Part shown: piece by piece, positions 24,216-35,962 of the stretch
Layout of the letters: every line of letters starts with the position of its first letter
Numbering within the stretch: the first letter of the stretch is position 1
From: Siphonodentalium dalli
Lineage: Eukaryota > Mollusca > Scaphopoda > Gadilida > Siphonodentaliidae
Assembly: GCA_032622095.1 (NCBI GenBank)
Contig: CP136061.1
Span: 131,572,087-131,636,086, forward strand
Length of the DNA: 64,000 nt
Direction: 5' to 3'
The notes under the pieces: generated by a model
The model's database searches: none
What the model saw: only the letters and a program-made list of their open reading frames with translations
Told to the model about the DNA's origin: nothing
Translations under genes and position numbers: made by a program

Positions 24216-25743
24216 ATTAAGAATGCCTAAAATATTTGTTCAATGTATCAACATGGTCACCGGTGATTATAACATGACAATCTATGAGTTGCTATATACC
24301 CGCTGGTATGATCAGACTGTGCACATTATAGTTATACAGGTACAACATAACAAACGTGAATTTAAGAACAGAGTATAAACAAAGATAGACCATCTTTATG
24401 TTATGTGTATTATTGATAGACAAATTAAAGTTGTGATCTGAACTACATGTCTATATATACCCCCTCTTGTATGCTACATTTGTAGATTATATAAGTCAAC
24501 ACCTTCAAATTATTGATGGTATAATAGATTTTTAGAATTTTATTCTATTTCACCAAGACATGACATGTATACACCTTTAAATGTGTTGTATTCGACAGTC
24601 ATTTTCGAAGGCCGCATGTGGTATACGATCTTGGGAAATGTTTGAGAAATTGCCCATATAATGGTTGAAAATATTTGAAATGATGGTTATTTTACCATAA
24701 AATATAGCTGTTATTAGGCATACAATTGTAAATTTAAACAGTATACTGTCAATGAGATTGTTACATAACAATATATGACTAATTGTCATCGACAAACTCA
24801 CTTTATAAGATTTAACCAAAGATTTATTGAATCTTTACAACCAAGTCACATTTTCGTGATTTTTGGGGTGAGGGGTAACATAAATCAAATTTTCTGAAAC
24901 GTTGTTACATATTAACCACATAAAATGTATTCGTTGTTTTCAGTATATATGTCCAAAACATTTAAGACCAAACATTTTGAACTATCGCAAATATCCTATG
25001 AGTAAATGACCATTTATTGGACCAAAATATTTGAAATGAAGAGGATTTGTTTACCAAATTGCATATTTTAGTCGAAAAAGTTGTAAATTTCAACTTTGGT
25101 CATTGTGTGTGTAATTGCAATTACAGTATTTAGAAATGTGATCGAATAGTGTCCTTTATAGATTCTCATCCATGTTCTATCGGATGTTTATCACACAAAA
25201 AAAAAATCATGATTTTTGGGGTGAGGGGTAACATAATCCAAACTGTCTAAAATATGGTTACGAATTTGTCCTAGATGTTGTATATTTTGTTTGCAGTATA
25301 CACTTCTGAAATTTTTAAGATCTTAACCTTTGATCTGCACTGAAACACTTTTGAGAAATTGTCTGTTTATTATTCCAAAATAATTGAAACGAGAATGATT
25401 TTATGACAAAATTTCATGCTTTTGGTTCAAAAAGTGATAATTTTCAAATTTTGTCACCCTGGATTGCTAATATCTTCAAAATATGACAATGCCGGATGGA
25501 ATGACGCCTTTATTATACATGTGCCTTAAATTGTATACCAGTTGGAACGTCATGGTGAAATAATGATTGAATTTGGCCACCATCTTGGATTTATACTGGA
25601 AACAAGGGTTAATATTGATCAGAAACCTGTTTCTAGTTCACTTTCTGAAAGAGCACACCTAACTTGACATAATATAACAAAATGGCACTTTTGGCCAGTC
25701 CGTTCCAATATGACAAAATTTGGTCGCTAAGTCACTACACTAT

Positions 25744-26214
25744 CAGACCAAAGAGACTGTAATTGCACAATTTATGTAGGACTAATTTTTATGTTGCTAC
25801 CAAACTCGTTTCTTAGTAGACAAAATTGTTCAAATTGTACTTCAGTCGCCGCTTTACATCTGCAACATACTAGCATGCAATGCACACTATTAGGTTTCAG
25901 TATCTTTTTGTTTGAAAATATCTTACCATTACCACCCACATACTCGTGCAAATTACAGGTGATCATCGGTTGCAATTTGCGGTTTTGTGTGCAGCAGCTG
26001 GGCGTAACATTGGGGAGAAAGGGTAACCGTTGTGATGCGGTTGCAGAAAATGTAGTAAGGGCACATAATCAATACATCACTACTAAATCCCATACAACTG
26101 TTTAATTACACATATATCACACGATTCAAGACAAAGAGGACCGATAAAACTGCGTTACTTTTCCATTTCTGGGCGCCCAAAAGTCCAGATTTAACCGTTG
26201 AACGAGCCCCTGCA
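25744..26214. other. Unassigned stretch
   Basis: A 104-codon + frame (25791-26105) has no recognisable motif and no repeat partner in the window. I regard it as unproven. Confidence 0.35.
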
Positions 26215-26239
26215 TGCTTTCGCGCGCGCTCTCTCTCTC

Positions 26240-26279
<40 letters not shown>

Positions 26280-26297
26280 ACTTTCTCTTTCTCTCTC

Positions 26298-26352
<55 letters not shown>

Positions 26353-26396
26353 CTTTATCTCCCCCTCTCTCTCTCACCCCCTCTCTCTCGTAAGAT
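26215..26396. repeat. CT microsatellite with TA segment
   Basis: (CT)n tracts are broken by a few substitutions, then a short TA run (26338-26352), then CT-rich sequence. Serine/leucine and arginine/glutamate frames here are artefacts. Confidence 0.97.
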
Positions 26397-26529
26397 ACAC
26401 TAGAAAGAATTCGTACATCTCCGATCAAACGTTTCTATTATACTCTGCAATCATTCTTCCTCGCATAATTCGAGCGTTTGTTCATTCTTATATTGGACTA
26501 TATAGCTATTAAATTTTGGACAAAATGTA

Positions 26530-26700
26530 AATTTCATTCGATTTTGTCCATTTTGGCGACCATTTTGTGAGATCCATTATACATATATGGTTTAAGCATT
26601 GTTTGTGTACATTTCAATTTATTACGTATTTATTGGAGCATTTGCCGAAGAAATTCCGCATTTCAGATACCAATAGCCATTGCGGACGCCATCTTGGATC
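26530..26700. repeat. Isolated CCATTTTGGCGACC-type subrepeat
   Basis: CCATTTTGGCGACCATTTTG at 26549 and GCCATTGCGGACGCCATCTT at 26675 resemble the paired motif of the long-TIR elements, spaced about 125 bp. Probably a remnant of such a TIR; no second arm was seen nearby. Confidence 0.5.
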
Positions 26701-27699
26701 CTGAATTTTCCCATCAGCGGTATTTTTGCGGATTTTGGATATGTTGTACCTGGTGTTTAACCGCGTCGATTACACCAAAATCAGCTTGTTTCCAAGTTAT
26801 TCCGGGTTCAACTCTCCCACGACCACAGTAAAAGCGATTCAGTCGATATGCCACCGAAAACAAAGGAATTATACGTTTACATGTTGATAAATACACGTTA
26901 ACTCGCGTTATCCGAATTACTTGTGCAGGTGTTTTTTTCAGGAATGTTTATTATATTTAATAAATATATCTATAATTGTGCGTGATTTTGTCCCGAAAAT
27001 GATTATTTTTAACCGTCACCAATCAGTCAAGAACCATTACAATACCGGCCATAGAATGACTTCCGATGTAACAGTTCCTATATATATGTACAGTAGCTTT
27101 AAGACCAGTGAGTTCTCGGACCACCGCTTCTCCACTGTTTACACGAAAACCATAATCAAAAATGGTAACGCCCTCAAGATCATATTATTAGCCATAAATA
27201 TAAATTACTAGATGGTGACCCGACTTCGTCCGGGCTTTGACCTTGAATTGACCATTTTGAAGGTCCAGGTCAGGTGGGGTCAAACACCAACACCCCAAAA
27301 ATGGTGGAAATCGGCCCAGCGGATACCGGGAAATCGGCCCAGCGGATACCGAGATACCCTATGCATCAAATTTCGTCCGTAAAAATCCGCCAGTTTAACC
27401 CGATTTGATTTCCACTCAAGTATATAAACGCGCCTCATACACACACGCTCATTAATTATCAAGTTTCAACGTAAAGATAAATTACCATCGGTGCCCGAGA
27501 TATCGCCAAGACGTCTGAAACAGTCAAATGCATCGGCCGGTTAAGCGTTAACGTGATCTAACGTTATGACCTCTAACGACGTCATAGAAGTTACGCATTG
27601 TTTTTATCCTGATGGAAGATAGTACCACTTCTTCTTGATAATTGAGGCAGATAACTAAAACGGATACATACGCATTATATATCGTTCGAAAGAGGAAAC

Positions 27700-28262
27700 A
27701 CGAAAGATTCTCACAGTGTCATTATTATGACTGGCATTTTATTATTCGCGCTGTTTCGAATCGATTTGTAAGCACCGAACTCAAATGAAAGTCCCGTAAC
27801 ACAGCATAAAAACAGATTTGACCTCGGCACGTGAAAAGTTGACCTCGCATCTGAAAATCAATAGGCCTATGTTACTCCTGACCCGAAAATACCCCCACAT
27901 ACCAAGTTTCATCGAAATCGGGTCGGCCGTTTTCGAGTTCATCGATTACACACACACAAACAAACAGATCTTCCAAAATATCTATTATATATTTTGAAAG
28001 ATCTGTGTGTGTGTGTGTGTATCTGTCTGTGTGTAATCGATGGACTCGAAAATGGCCCAGCCGATTTCGATGAAACTTGGTATGTGGGGGTATTTTCGGG
28101 TCAAGAGTAACATAGGCCTATTGATTTTCAGATCCGAGGTCAACTTTTCACGTGCCGAGGTCAAATCTGTTTTTACGCCGTTTTGCGCTAATATATTTCA
28201 GTTCGGTGCTCACAAATCGATTCGATATAGCGCGAATAATAAATTGCCAGTCATATAATTTG
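27700..28262. repeat. Large palindrome centred near 27983
   Basis: The left arm (27700-27975) and right arm (27990-28262) are inverted copies: GAATCGATTTGTAAGCACCG against CGGTGCTCACAAATCGATTC, and ATAGGCCTATGTTACTC against its complement, meeting at AATATCTATTATATATTTT. A GT run in the right arm is matched only by a short CA run in the left. Confidence 0.88.
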
Positions 28263-28489
28263 CACGGTTAGAATCTGTGGCGCTTCATCTTTCCAATGAT
28301 GCATTACACGCCTGTGTACGTTTAAAGTTTCTACCTTAATTATCGGGAAGAACGCAGGACCATGCTTCGCTCATCGAAAATCATTGCGTAAATATATTAC
28401 GCCATCAACATATCGTGACGTGATCGCGTTAACTCTTATCCGGCCGATGTCGCGTTAACTCATCACCGGCCAATGACATTGGGCTATAT

Positions 28490-28680
28490 ATCTCGGAAAC
28501 GGGTGGAGCTATCGACTTGAAATTTGGTATGTGAATGTATCTTGCCCCGGATACGAATGTTATCGGGTCGCCGAGCCCGTGCGACGCCAGCTTCGCGCAT
28601 GCGCAGACCAGATCTCGGAAACGGGTGGAGCAATCGACTTGAAATTTTTGAATAGCCCGGACGAAGTCGGGTCACCTTCT
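28490..28680 (-). repeat. Inverted relative of the 40.1-kb tandem repeat
   Basis: It contains TCTCGGAAACGGGTGGAGC and CGCATGCGCAGACCAGATC words in the opposite orientation to 40080-40480, with ATCGACTTGAAATTT twice. Confidence 0.8.
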
Positions 28681-30774
28681 AGTCTATTATATATTTTTGA
28701 AAGATCTGTGTGTGTGTGTGTGTGTATCTGTCTGTGTGTGTGTGTAATCGATGAACTCAAAAACGACAGACCCGATTTCGATGAAACTTGGTACGTGGGG
28801 GTATTTTCGGCCGGGGGTTAACATAGGCCTATTGATTTGCCCGTGCGACGTGACCTTGACCTTCAAACTCATATCTCGGGATCCGCAGTGCTATCACGCC
28901 GGATTTAGCACTGCGATGCAGGGAGGATAACTCTATATTCATACGTCGACGAACGTTAGCAATTTGCAGGCATGCAATTACGCATCGTGTATTTTTCCCA
29001 AAATTATAACATTTACAATATATATTGTCAATTTGCAGGCTATTAAAAATCGTGCATCTATCCCAAAATATATCATTTATTACAATTTCTGATATAAAAA
29101 TTTTGTTACAGCTAATATTCTTAGGTCTATTGTCGATAGATTTATTTTTTGTATATTCACACCACGCATAGGCTCAAGCTGTTTACATTTACCCCGCGGG
29201 TCTGGAATCTCATCCAAGAATCCATTTAGCTGAAATGATACTTCGTTGTTGCGAAATGGAATCTACCGGTGGCCCCAAGCCGTCAATGTCAACAACATCG
29301 AAATTGTTCAACTTTGACTGCGAGAAAATAATTAGTTAAAATTTACCACACAATGCTAATTTATCTTTACGTTTGAAGCTTGATAATTAATGAGCGTGTG
29401 TATATGAGGCGCGTTTACATACTTTAGTGGAAATCAAATCGGGTAAAACTGGCGGATTTTTACGGACGAAATTTGATACATAGGGTATCTCGGTATCCGC
29501 TGGGCCGATTTCCCGGTATCCGCTTGCCCAATTTCCACCATTTTTGGGGTGTTGGTGTTGGAAAATTGCCAGACGGATTTTGACAAAATTTGATACTTAG
29601 TGGACCATAGTGGTAATTGTTTCCAGGGAGTGTTTTGGACGGGTCAAATCGTGACCCCACCTGACCTTGACCTTCAAAATGGTCAATTCAATGTCAAAGC
29701 CCGGACGAAGTCGGTCACCTTCTAGTCTATTATATATTTTGGAAGATATGTGTGTGTGTTTGTGTGTGTGTGTTTAATCGATGAACTCGAAAACGGCCCA
29801 CCCGACTTCGATGAAACTTGGTATGTGTGGGTATTTTCGGCCGGGGACGAACATAGGCATATTAATTTGTCCGTGCGACGTCACCTTGACCTTGACATCG
29901 GGTCATTTCAAGGTCAAACGCCCGAATATCACGGGACTTCGATGAAACTTGGTATGTGGGGGTACTTTCTTATGGCGAGTCTCATAAGCATATTAATTTG
30001 CCCGTGCGACGTGACCTTGAAATCGGGTAACTTCAAGGTCAAATCGCCAATTTTGATGGGATTTCGACGAAATTTGATACGTGGGGTTACTTTTGTCCAC
30101 TGATTGTTTTGGACTGGTCCATCGTGACCCCGACCAGACCTTGACCTTCAAAATGATCAATTCAAGGTCAAATCGGGTAAAACCGGATGGATTTCGACGG
30201 GCACGTTTGTCGGGTACTTTTGTCCGGGCAGTGTTTTTGGACTGGTCAAATCGTGACCCCACTTGACCTTGACCTTCAAAATGGACAATTCAAGGTCAAA
30301 GCCCGGACGAAGTCGGGTCACCTTCTAGTATAATAGATAATATAAAATATATTGGTTACATGAATGCACCGCCTCAGAATTCCGTTAAAACAACTAAGCC
30401 TTCAAATTATTACAAAAAACTACGGCCTATTACTGCAGGTTTCTCATTCACCACACCAGAAAGCTTCTAAATGCGGATAAAAAATCGGAGGTATTGTGTT
30501 CCCGCCTCCCAGCCATTGTTCATACCTAAACATCGAAAGCAATTAACGCGGTCATAATAGTTACATACTGCAACTATGAGACATCCAGCGAATACACACC
30601 CCACGAAAAACCGAAATGTGTTGTCCTGCGAGAAATCACATCGCTATAGCTCAATTTGACATGGCCAGATTAGCATTCCTACAATATCCTAAAACAATAA
30701 AGCTTCTCAAATCATCGGCATAGTCAACAGAACTTTCACGAACTTGGACATCGACACTTTCTAATCGCTCTGCA

Positions 30775-31279
30775 TAAGCATGGTCAGACCTATCATCGAA
30801 TACTGTAACTCTGCTTGGAGCCCACATCACAAATACCAAAGCATTGTGTTAGAGAAATACAAAGAAAAGCAACGAAACTAGTTCGTCAAATCAAAACTCT
30901 ATGCTACCGAGACCGAATGATAAGACTCAATCTGATGTCTTTAAAATAACGAATGTTTAGAGGAGATCTAATCGAGGTATATAAACTGTTGAATGGTCAT
31001 TACAATGTCAATTCCTGTGCCCTATTAGAAAGACATTCATCAGGAAGAACAAGAGGACATAATAAAAAGCTACAGATGCCCATTCTTAACAAGGCCATAG
31101 GAAAATATTTCTTCACGCAGAGGGTGGTAAATAGCTGGAACTCTCTGCCAGACTTTTATTTCGCTGTTGAGGCTCCAAACACTCGATCAATTCAAAATGT
31201 ACATAGACTCATTCTTCTATTATATAAAATACGAGTTCGACGACAAGTAATAAATTATGTTCAAGTGACTCACAAGTAA
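30775..31279 (+). pseudogene. Non-LTR reverse transcriptase C-terminal fragment (copy 2)
   Basis: Same blocks as 17935-18435; here one 109-codon frame (30953-31279) spans RGDLIEVYKLLNGHYN to FFTQRVVNSWNSLPDF and beyond. The upstream block MVRPIIEYCNSAWSPH is in another frame. It has an extra codon pair (FYF) relative to copy 1 after NSLPD. Confidence 0.85.
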
Positions 31280-31364
31280 ATATCGAATGACGATACATAT
31301 ATTTGTAAACAAGCATTGCAAATAATGTTATTGGGACGAAAAGTCGCAAGACTTGTTCCGTATT

Positions 31365-31371
31365 ATGATGG

Positions 31372-31406
<35 letters not shown>
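31365..31406. repeat. GAT trinucleotide microsatellite
   Basis: About thirteen GAT units after the RT fragment, longer than in the sister copy. The minus-strand polyhistidine frame is an artefact. Confidence 0.95.
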
Positions 31407-32015
31407 ATGATATGATTGATAGAAAACCACTATTATGATGATCGTGTCGTTATTTGTTTAAAATACGTATCAATTGACATATACGCACCCGTTCCCTCAT
31501 TAAAATCAACATATTTCGACCATGTCAGGGGACTTCCGCGAATTCGGGGATCTCCGCAAATAGGGACCTACTGGGAATTGTCACAACAGGAAAAACCCAT
31601 TATCTATAAATAAAACGCCCAGCGAACCATAGCTATCTAGAATCTCTAGGATGCAGTATACACCCGAGGGCGTTAATAATGCTGGATGTTGCGCACTATA
31701 ATATGCGATGATATAACTTGATTTGTTCATTGGATTAGCGGATCAGCGCGTTACGTAAACTTATCACTCTCACTTTCCATTCAGGCCACGATAAATCCTA
31801 ACATAAACATAACGTTCTCCAATGTCCCAAAAAATAATATTATTGAAAAGTTACATTATATTTCCTGGTTATCTAAGATTTTACAATCACGCCTGTATGA
31901 CCAACACTAATTCATCGAACAAATGCGTGGCCAAGACAGAGATTAGTGCGCGGCGTGCAATCTTTTAACCCTTTCGTGGCGGGAAATTCGCTAGCTAGTG
32001 CAGCATTAAAGACAC

Positions 32016-32205
32016 TGTGACAGTGCATTCTCTTATATATGCGAGTCTCCCACGTGGAGCCTCATCGCATATATAAGAGAATACGGTGGCTTATACAAGG
32101 TCAAGGTAAACATTGTTAGGCCAATATATTCTCTTATATATGCGAGGTTCCCTATATATCATATATGGGAGACTATAGCATAATATAAGAGAATGCATTG
32201 ACACA
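32016..32205. mobile_element. Palindromic MITE with two nested hairpins
   Basis: ATTCTCTTATATATGCGAG at 32027 pairs with CGCATATATAAGAGAAT ending at 32082. A second copy (ATTCTCTTATATATGCGAG at 32128) pairs with a diverged complement ending at about 32194. The outer ends GTGACAGTGCATTCTC and GAGAATGCATTGACAC also pair. Confidence 0.85.
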
Positions 32206-33076
32206 GGGTTTCACAAAATTCAGGAAGCTCAACTCATGGAAGGATTAAAGGGACATATAAGGCCTTTGCGGTGGGTATATGTGTGCAAAAGTTATAAACA
32301 TGTGTTAAACACCATCACCAAGAAGAACATGTGTGGATATAGATAACATATGTTTTACCATTTATTATTGATAACTCTCCAATAACGACATCTTGCTAAA
32401 ACTACGTTAAACCCCAATCAACCAATCAATCAACCAATAACGACATTGCAAGTTGAAGCTATTGTTATATAAATATTACTGTTACAGTACCAGACATTTT
32501 ACCAACAGCCGATGACAATATTGCAGTTAAAATATATTATTTGAAAATAAAATATGATTTGCAGAACCACAGGGGCCTGTACATAACGCGCTCCGCTGTC
32601 GGCCCCCCTTTTGCACTGCCCATATACGCCGCCCTATATACGCGCCTTCTTCGCGTTAATGGAACATTATATGGACAAGGGGCACTATAGAAATTCAACG
32701 TTCGGGAGTCGCACAAATTTAGCCCATTCACCCCAGTAATGATAACGATATATACACGGATGGATCGGCAAAGAATTCATCTTTCAATAAATACCACAAA
32801 CTCCCATCAGAAACATTCATACACGTTGCATTTATTAAAATTTTAACCACCGAATATTGTCTCCGGAGGGCGTATTTTTTCGATTTGATCCGGCTCAGAA
32901 AGCAATGTCGGCATGTGTCTCGAAATTCACCACCCATGCAGTTTACTATCATTAAAAATCGGTCAAACGATCAACTAAATATCTGGAACTTAGTGATTTA
33001 TTGTCGGCTAATAATTTATTTACTCATACAAATCAACACATTGTCAGTAAACAATTCTAATAGAGGAGAAATCTGT
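32206..33076. other. Unassigned stretch
   Basis: A CAATCAAC tetranucleotide-like run near 32410-32440 is the only simple repeat. No supported gene. Confidence 0.4.
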
Positions 33077-33284
33077 CGATAATTCCAACTTTAAAAAAAG
33101 AAATTTGTCAAGTGACACAATTCCTAATTTTAATATTCATTGTGACCTGACCTTTCCATTACTGACATAGTAGAAACAGCCAATCACCGCTCAGTGTTAG
33201 AATCGAGGGCCTCATTTTAATATTCATTATGACCTGACCTCGATTGTCACTTGACAAATTTCTTTTTTAAAGTTGGAATTATCG
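33077..33284. mobile_element. 208-bp MITE with about 41-bp TIRs
   Basis: CGATAATTCCAACTTTAAAA at 33077 continues through TTTGTCAAGTGACA; the complement ends at 33284. Inside, TTTTAATATTCATTGTGACC (33127) is directly repeated at 33213 with one change. Confidence 0.92.
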
Positions 33285-33639
33285 GGAGTTCTCAGCGCGG
33301 TGCCTCCCATTGCGCAATCTACACTTTCCGGTCAAACCAATGATTAGGAATTCGAAATCAATGATTAAACCGTGAAATCACGCTAGGGGTCTCTGATGGC
33401 GATGTTTGAAGAAACTTTATTCATGTGACGTCAGAAATATATAAATAAACATGGGAATTCCCAATGTCATGTCGGTGTGACGATTTGCAGTAGTTCACTC
33501 GGTGCAAATCAAACGACGATAAATATTCATTGTGGTCCACTATAACACAGTGGAGTAGATTAAATAAAAAATTAAAGACAATTATTAAAATTGTCTGACT
33601 AAAGCATGAAACTTTGCACATATGTACATATTTACATAC

Positions 33640-34150
33640 GTATTGGTATTAGATATGGAGCCATGCTGGAATTTCACTTTAACCCCTCTTTTAAGGGGTT
33701 TTCCAAATTTAAAGAGTGTTTCGTGGTTATATAATTTACTAAATGTCGCAAGTAATCTTACCATGAAATATACGATTTAAAATTAGGCATATTCAGTACG
33801 TATGACTCTGAGAGATATAATGCCACATTTTTAGGGTAAAATTAGAACTCCCCGCCCAAGATGGTCGTCAAAATGACAGCTGAAAGAGGGAATTTGACGT
33901 TTTTTCGCTAATATCTTCTAGATCAGGTTCTGTTGTATGGAACTGGTTCGGAAATGTGACTTCATTTTGTATTGCTCATGTTAAGAGATAATTGGAGCAA
34001 TGAATATATGTCATTCGTATGATCCAAGTCCCTCCCGATCCCTCAATAATTCGATTATACATAACTCGGTATGAAATTTAACCAAATATCATGTTATGAA
34101 TCTAGTCATAACAAGAATTTGACAGAACTTTGCAAATTATGACATACAAT
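33640..34150. other. Unassigned, with single CAAGATGGTCGTCAAAATG motif
   Basis: One paired-motif unit at 33857 resembles the units of the long-TIR elements (CAAGATGGTCGTCAAAATGA). No inverted partner is visible. Confidence 0.4.
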
Positions 34151-34154
34151 TACT

Positions 34155-34930
34155 TAAGAATTTTTTCGCTTAAGTGCAAATAATTTACGTTTAATCACAA
34201 ATCATTTGCGCTTAAGTGCAAATATAAATTAATGCATTGATCTCCTGGAATTAATTTTAAATGGCATAGGCCTAACACATCAAGCCTGCAAATAGCGTGT
34301 CTGTCATTTGCAGAATGAGGTCCCCAGAGGGTGAATTTAGTGATGCTACCATGCATAGCGGGCTAGCATAACTAAATTCACCCTCTGGGGACCTCATTCT
34401 GCTTAGGCCTCATCTTCTGGGAAGTAACTATGTTATCAAATTAACATTGTTTTTAGTTACGTTTTCCCATCTGGGAAGTTTCTATATCCCCTAATTTGAA
34501 GAAGATAAAATCCATAATCGAGGCTCCAAATGGGTGAACATCACCAACTTCAACTGGGGAACTTCAATCTGATCCTATGACTGCCATATCAGTTGAGGGC
34601 CTAAGCAGAATGAGGTCCCCATGGGGTGAATTTAGTCATGCTAGTCCACCATGCGGGGTAGCGTCACTAAATTCACCCTCTGGGGACCTCATTCTGCAAA
34701 TGACAGACACGCTATTTGCAGACTTGCACTCAAGTCTATATATAGGCCCATCATATGAGGGATAAAGCGCCAATCATTTACACTTAAGCGCAAATGATTT
34801 TCGCTTAAGCGCAAATAAATTGATAGACACATATTTGTGCTTAAGCGGAAAGGACATTCGCTTAAGCCCAAATGATTTATGCTTAAGCGCAAAATTTGCG
34901 CTTAATATTTGTGCTTGAGCGCAAATAAAT
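34155..34930. mobile_element. Double-hairpin element flanked by CTTAAGCGCAAAT arrays
   Basis: The outer arms 34287-34320 and 34688-34722 are a perfect inverted repeat. Just inside each lies a compact hairpin: 34311-34341 with 34371-34401 (perfect 31 bp), and 34606-34636 with 34666-34696 (near perfect). Inner GCTTAGGCC and GGCCTAAGC also pair. Outside are arrays of TTGCGCTTAAGTGCAAAT-type words (34155-34217, and about nine copies at 34770-34930). Confidence 0.88.
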
Positions 34931-35244
34931 AATAAATGTGAAAAGGGCCTCCATAGTAAGAGGGGACCTCTAAATTTCTTGAACATTGAAATTCCCTTTG
35001 TTTGAGAATTTGTACATGCTTATATTGAATATTCTCAGTAAATAATTATTCTGTGTGTTTCAAAAGAAATCAGAATAAATTGTTATTGTTTTTAAGTATT
35101 GGTTATAGATAACAGTTAATTAGATTGACCCCTCTCTTCCCAGATGCATCCTTATTGTGGAAGACCGATCGCCCGGCGATTCACCCAGGTCTGTTGGATG
35201 GCTCAAACGACTTTTCCTACTATGGCCAGTTTGTACCCTTGATT

Positions 35245-35335
35245 TGAATGACACATTTAATTGTTTCGTACCATGTTTTTGGTAATTTCACACCATATAT
35301 TGGTATGTTTCGTCGATTCCCAAAAATGACGATTG
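35245..35335. repeat. TTTCGTACCATG minisatellite fragment
   Basis: Two to three degenerate 25-bp units (GTTTCGTACCATGTTTTTGG) of the family at 36765-37035. Confidence 0.7.
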
Positions 35336-35510
35336 GTCATTCGTATGTGAAAAATTATTTTAATTGTGCTAACTTAATGAAAGCCAACATGTTCATGATT
35401 TAACGTTCGTGATGAACACAACCCGACATTTACATGTTAACATATTTCTTTCTTTTTTTTTCGAAACAAAATGAACAAACTGAAATCGTCGCGACAAAGT
35501 TAAAGATGAA

Positions 35511-35962
35511 TAATCCGAATTAACGCTTGAATATTACTATTTCCTTGGCTTCGGGGTAAAACATATTTGATTTGAGTTGAGGAACCCACCCATCAAAGCT
35601 GAGAGTGATCAGATATCGATTTTTGAAATCTATTATTTTTCACCATCGATAATTTTTAAGTGGCCCTGTAAAAAGTCAACGAGAAGACGGTCTCGGACCA
35701 AATTGCGGACGAAGATGGATAACTCTAAAAGCAAGTGGCTTTTTTGTGTCAGATATTTGACAAACCGCCAAAATTTCGTTGAACAAAATGTTGATAAATA
35801 ACAGGTTTTGGGCAATTGTATACATGTACTATATTTGACTGGTTATAGCATTATTTTTGGGGCCATTAATCGATTCTGGTAAACGAAGTGGCATTTCAAA
35901 AAATGTTGTTGTTGTTGAAATCTGATGACATGGGAACCATCGAATCGGACTGAGTACCTTTA
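35511..35962 (+). mobile_element. GGTACTCAATCCGAT MITE family, copy 1
   Basis: The 3' end CGGACTGAGTACCTTTA and internal landmarks ATCAGATATCGATTTTTGAA and GTTGTTGTTGAAATCTGATG match the other four copies. The 5' terminus is degenerate. Confidence 0.85.

Larger units (their letters stand above)
21035..25743. mobile_element. Snap-back long-TIR DNA transposon derivative
   Basis: The outer ends are perfect inverted copies, ATAGTGTAGTGACTTAGCG at 21035 and its complement ending at 25743. The inverted homology continues inward through TTACCCCTCACCCC-containing subrepeats (21537 and 21893; complements near 24860 and 25215) and past 22500/24100 into coding sequence. The left arm therefore carries an inverted copy of the 3' coding end (22267-22560), and after a gap of about 0.8 kb an inverted copy of an upstream coding piece (22560-22695 against 23035-23140). 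A TA duplication at the ends is possible but cannot be proven by eye. Confidence 0.88.
27208..30328. mobile_element. Three-unit tandem array inserted into LINE-tail element
   Basis: The outer ends are inverted: CTAGATGGTGACCCGACTTC at 27208 and a near-identical complement ending ACCTTCTAG at 30328. Identical right-type ends (GACGAAGTCGGGTCACC then TTCTAG) occur internally near 28682 and 29725. Each is followed by TCTATTATATATTTT, a GT tract and ATCGATGAACTCGAAAA. So there are three related units: 27208-28682 (palindromic core), 28683-29725 and 29726-30328. Words such as CCTTGACCTTCAAAATGG and GATGAAACTTGGTATGTG recur throughout. Non-coding. Confidence 0.8.
27147..31678 (+). mobile_element. 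LINE-tail-containing element (copy 2), split by insertion
   Basis: The 5' block at 27147-27207 matches 17427-17485. The body resumes at about 30331 and ends ACCCGAGGGCGTTAATAA at about 31678. Removing 27208-30328 restores collinearity with the copy at 17427. The 3.1-kb interruption is therefore a later insertion. Confidence 0.85.

Noticed and set aside
21035-25743. Assignment of the snap-back element to a named transposon superfamily
   Set aside because: Only a possible TA duplication and a family-specific accessory-like protein are visible; no DDE or other catalytic motif could be read.
26126-26512. Open frames of about 100 codons on both strands rich in Ser/Leu or Arg/Glu
   Set aside because: They are translations of the CT microsatellite and have no meaning as genes.
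28040-30266. Several 60-118 codon frames containing MKLGMWGYF-like words
   Set aside because: The word is the translation of a recurrent non-coding repeat segment (GATGAAACTTGGTATGTG) and occurs in broken frames across the array.
31209-31430. Polyhistidine-containing minus-strand frame
   Set aside because: The histidines come from the GAT microsatellite; the rest has no support.
34577-34986. Leucine/serine-repeat frames across the double-hairpin element
   Set aside because: They are translations of the CTTAAGCGCAAAT arrays and hairpin arms.
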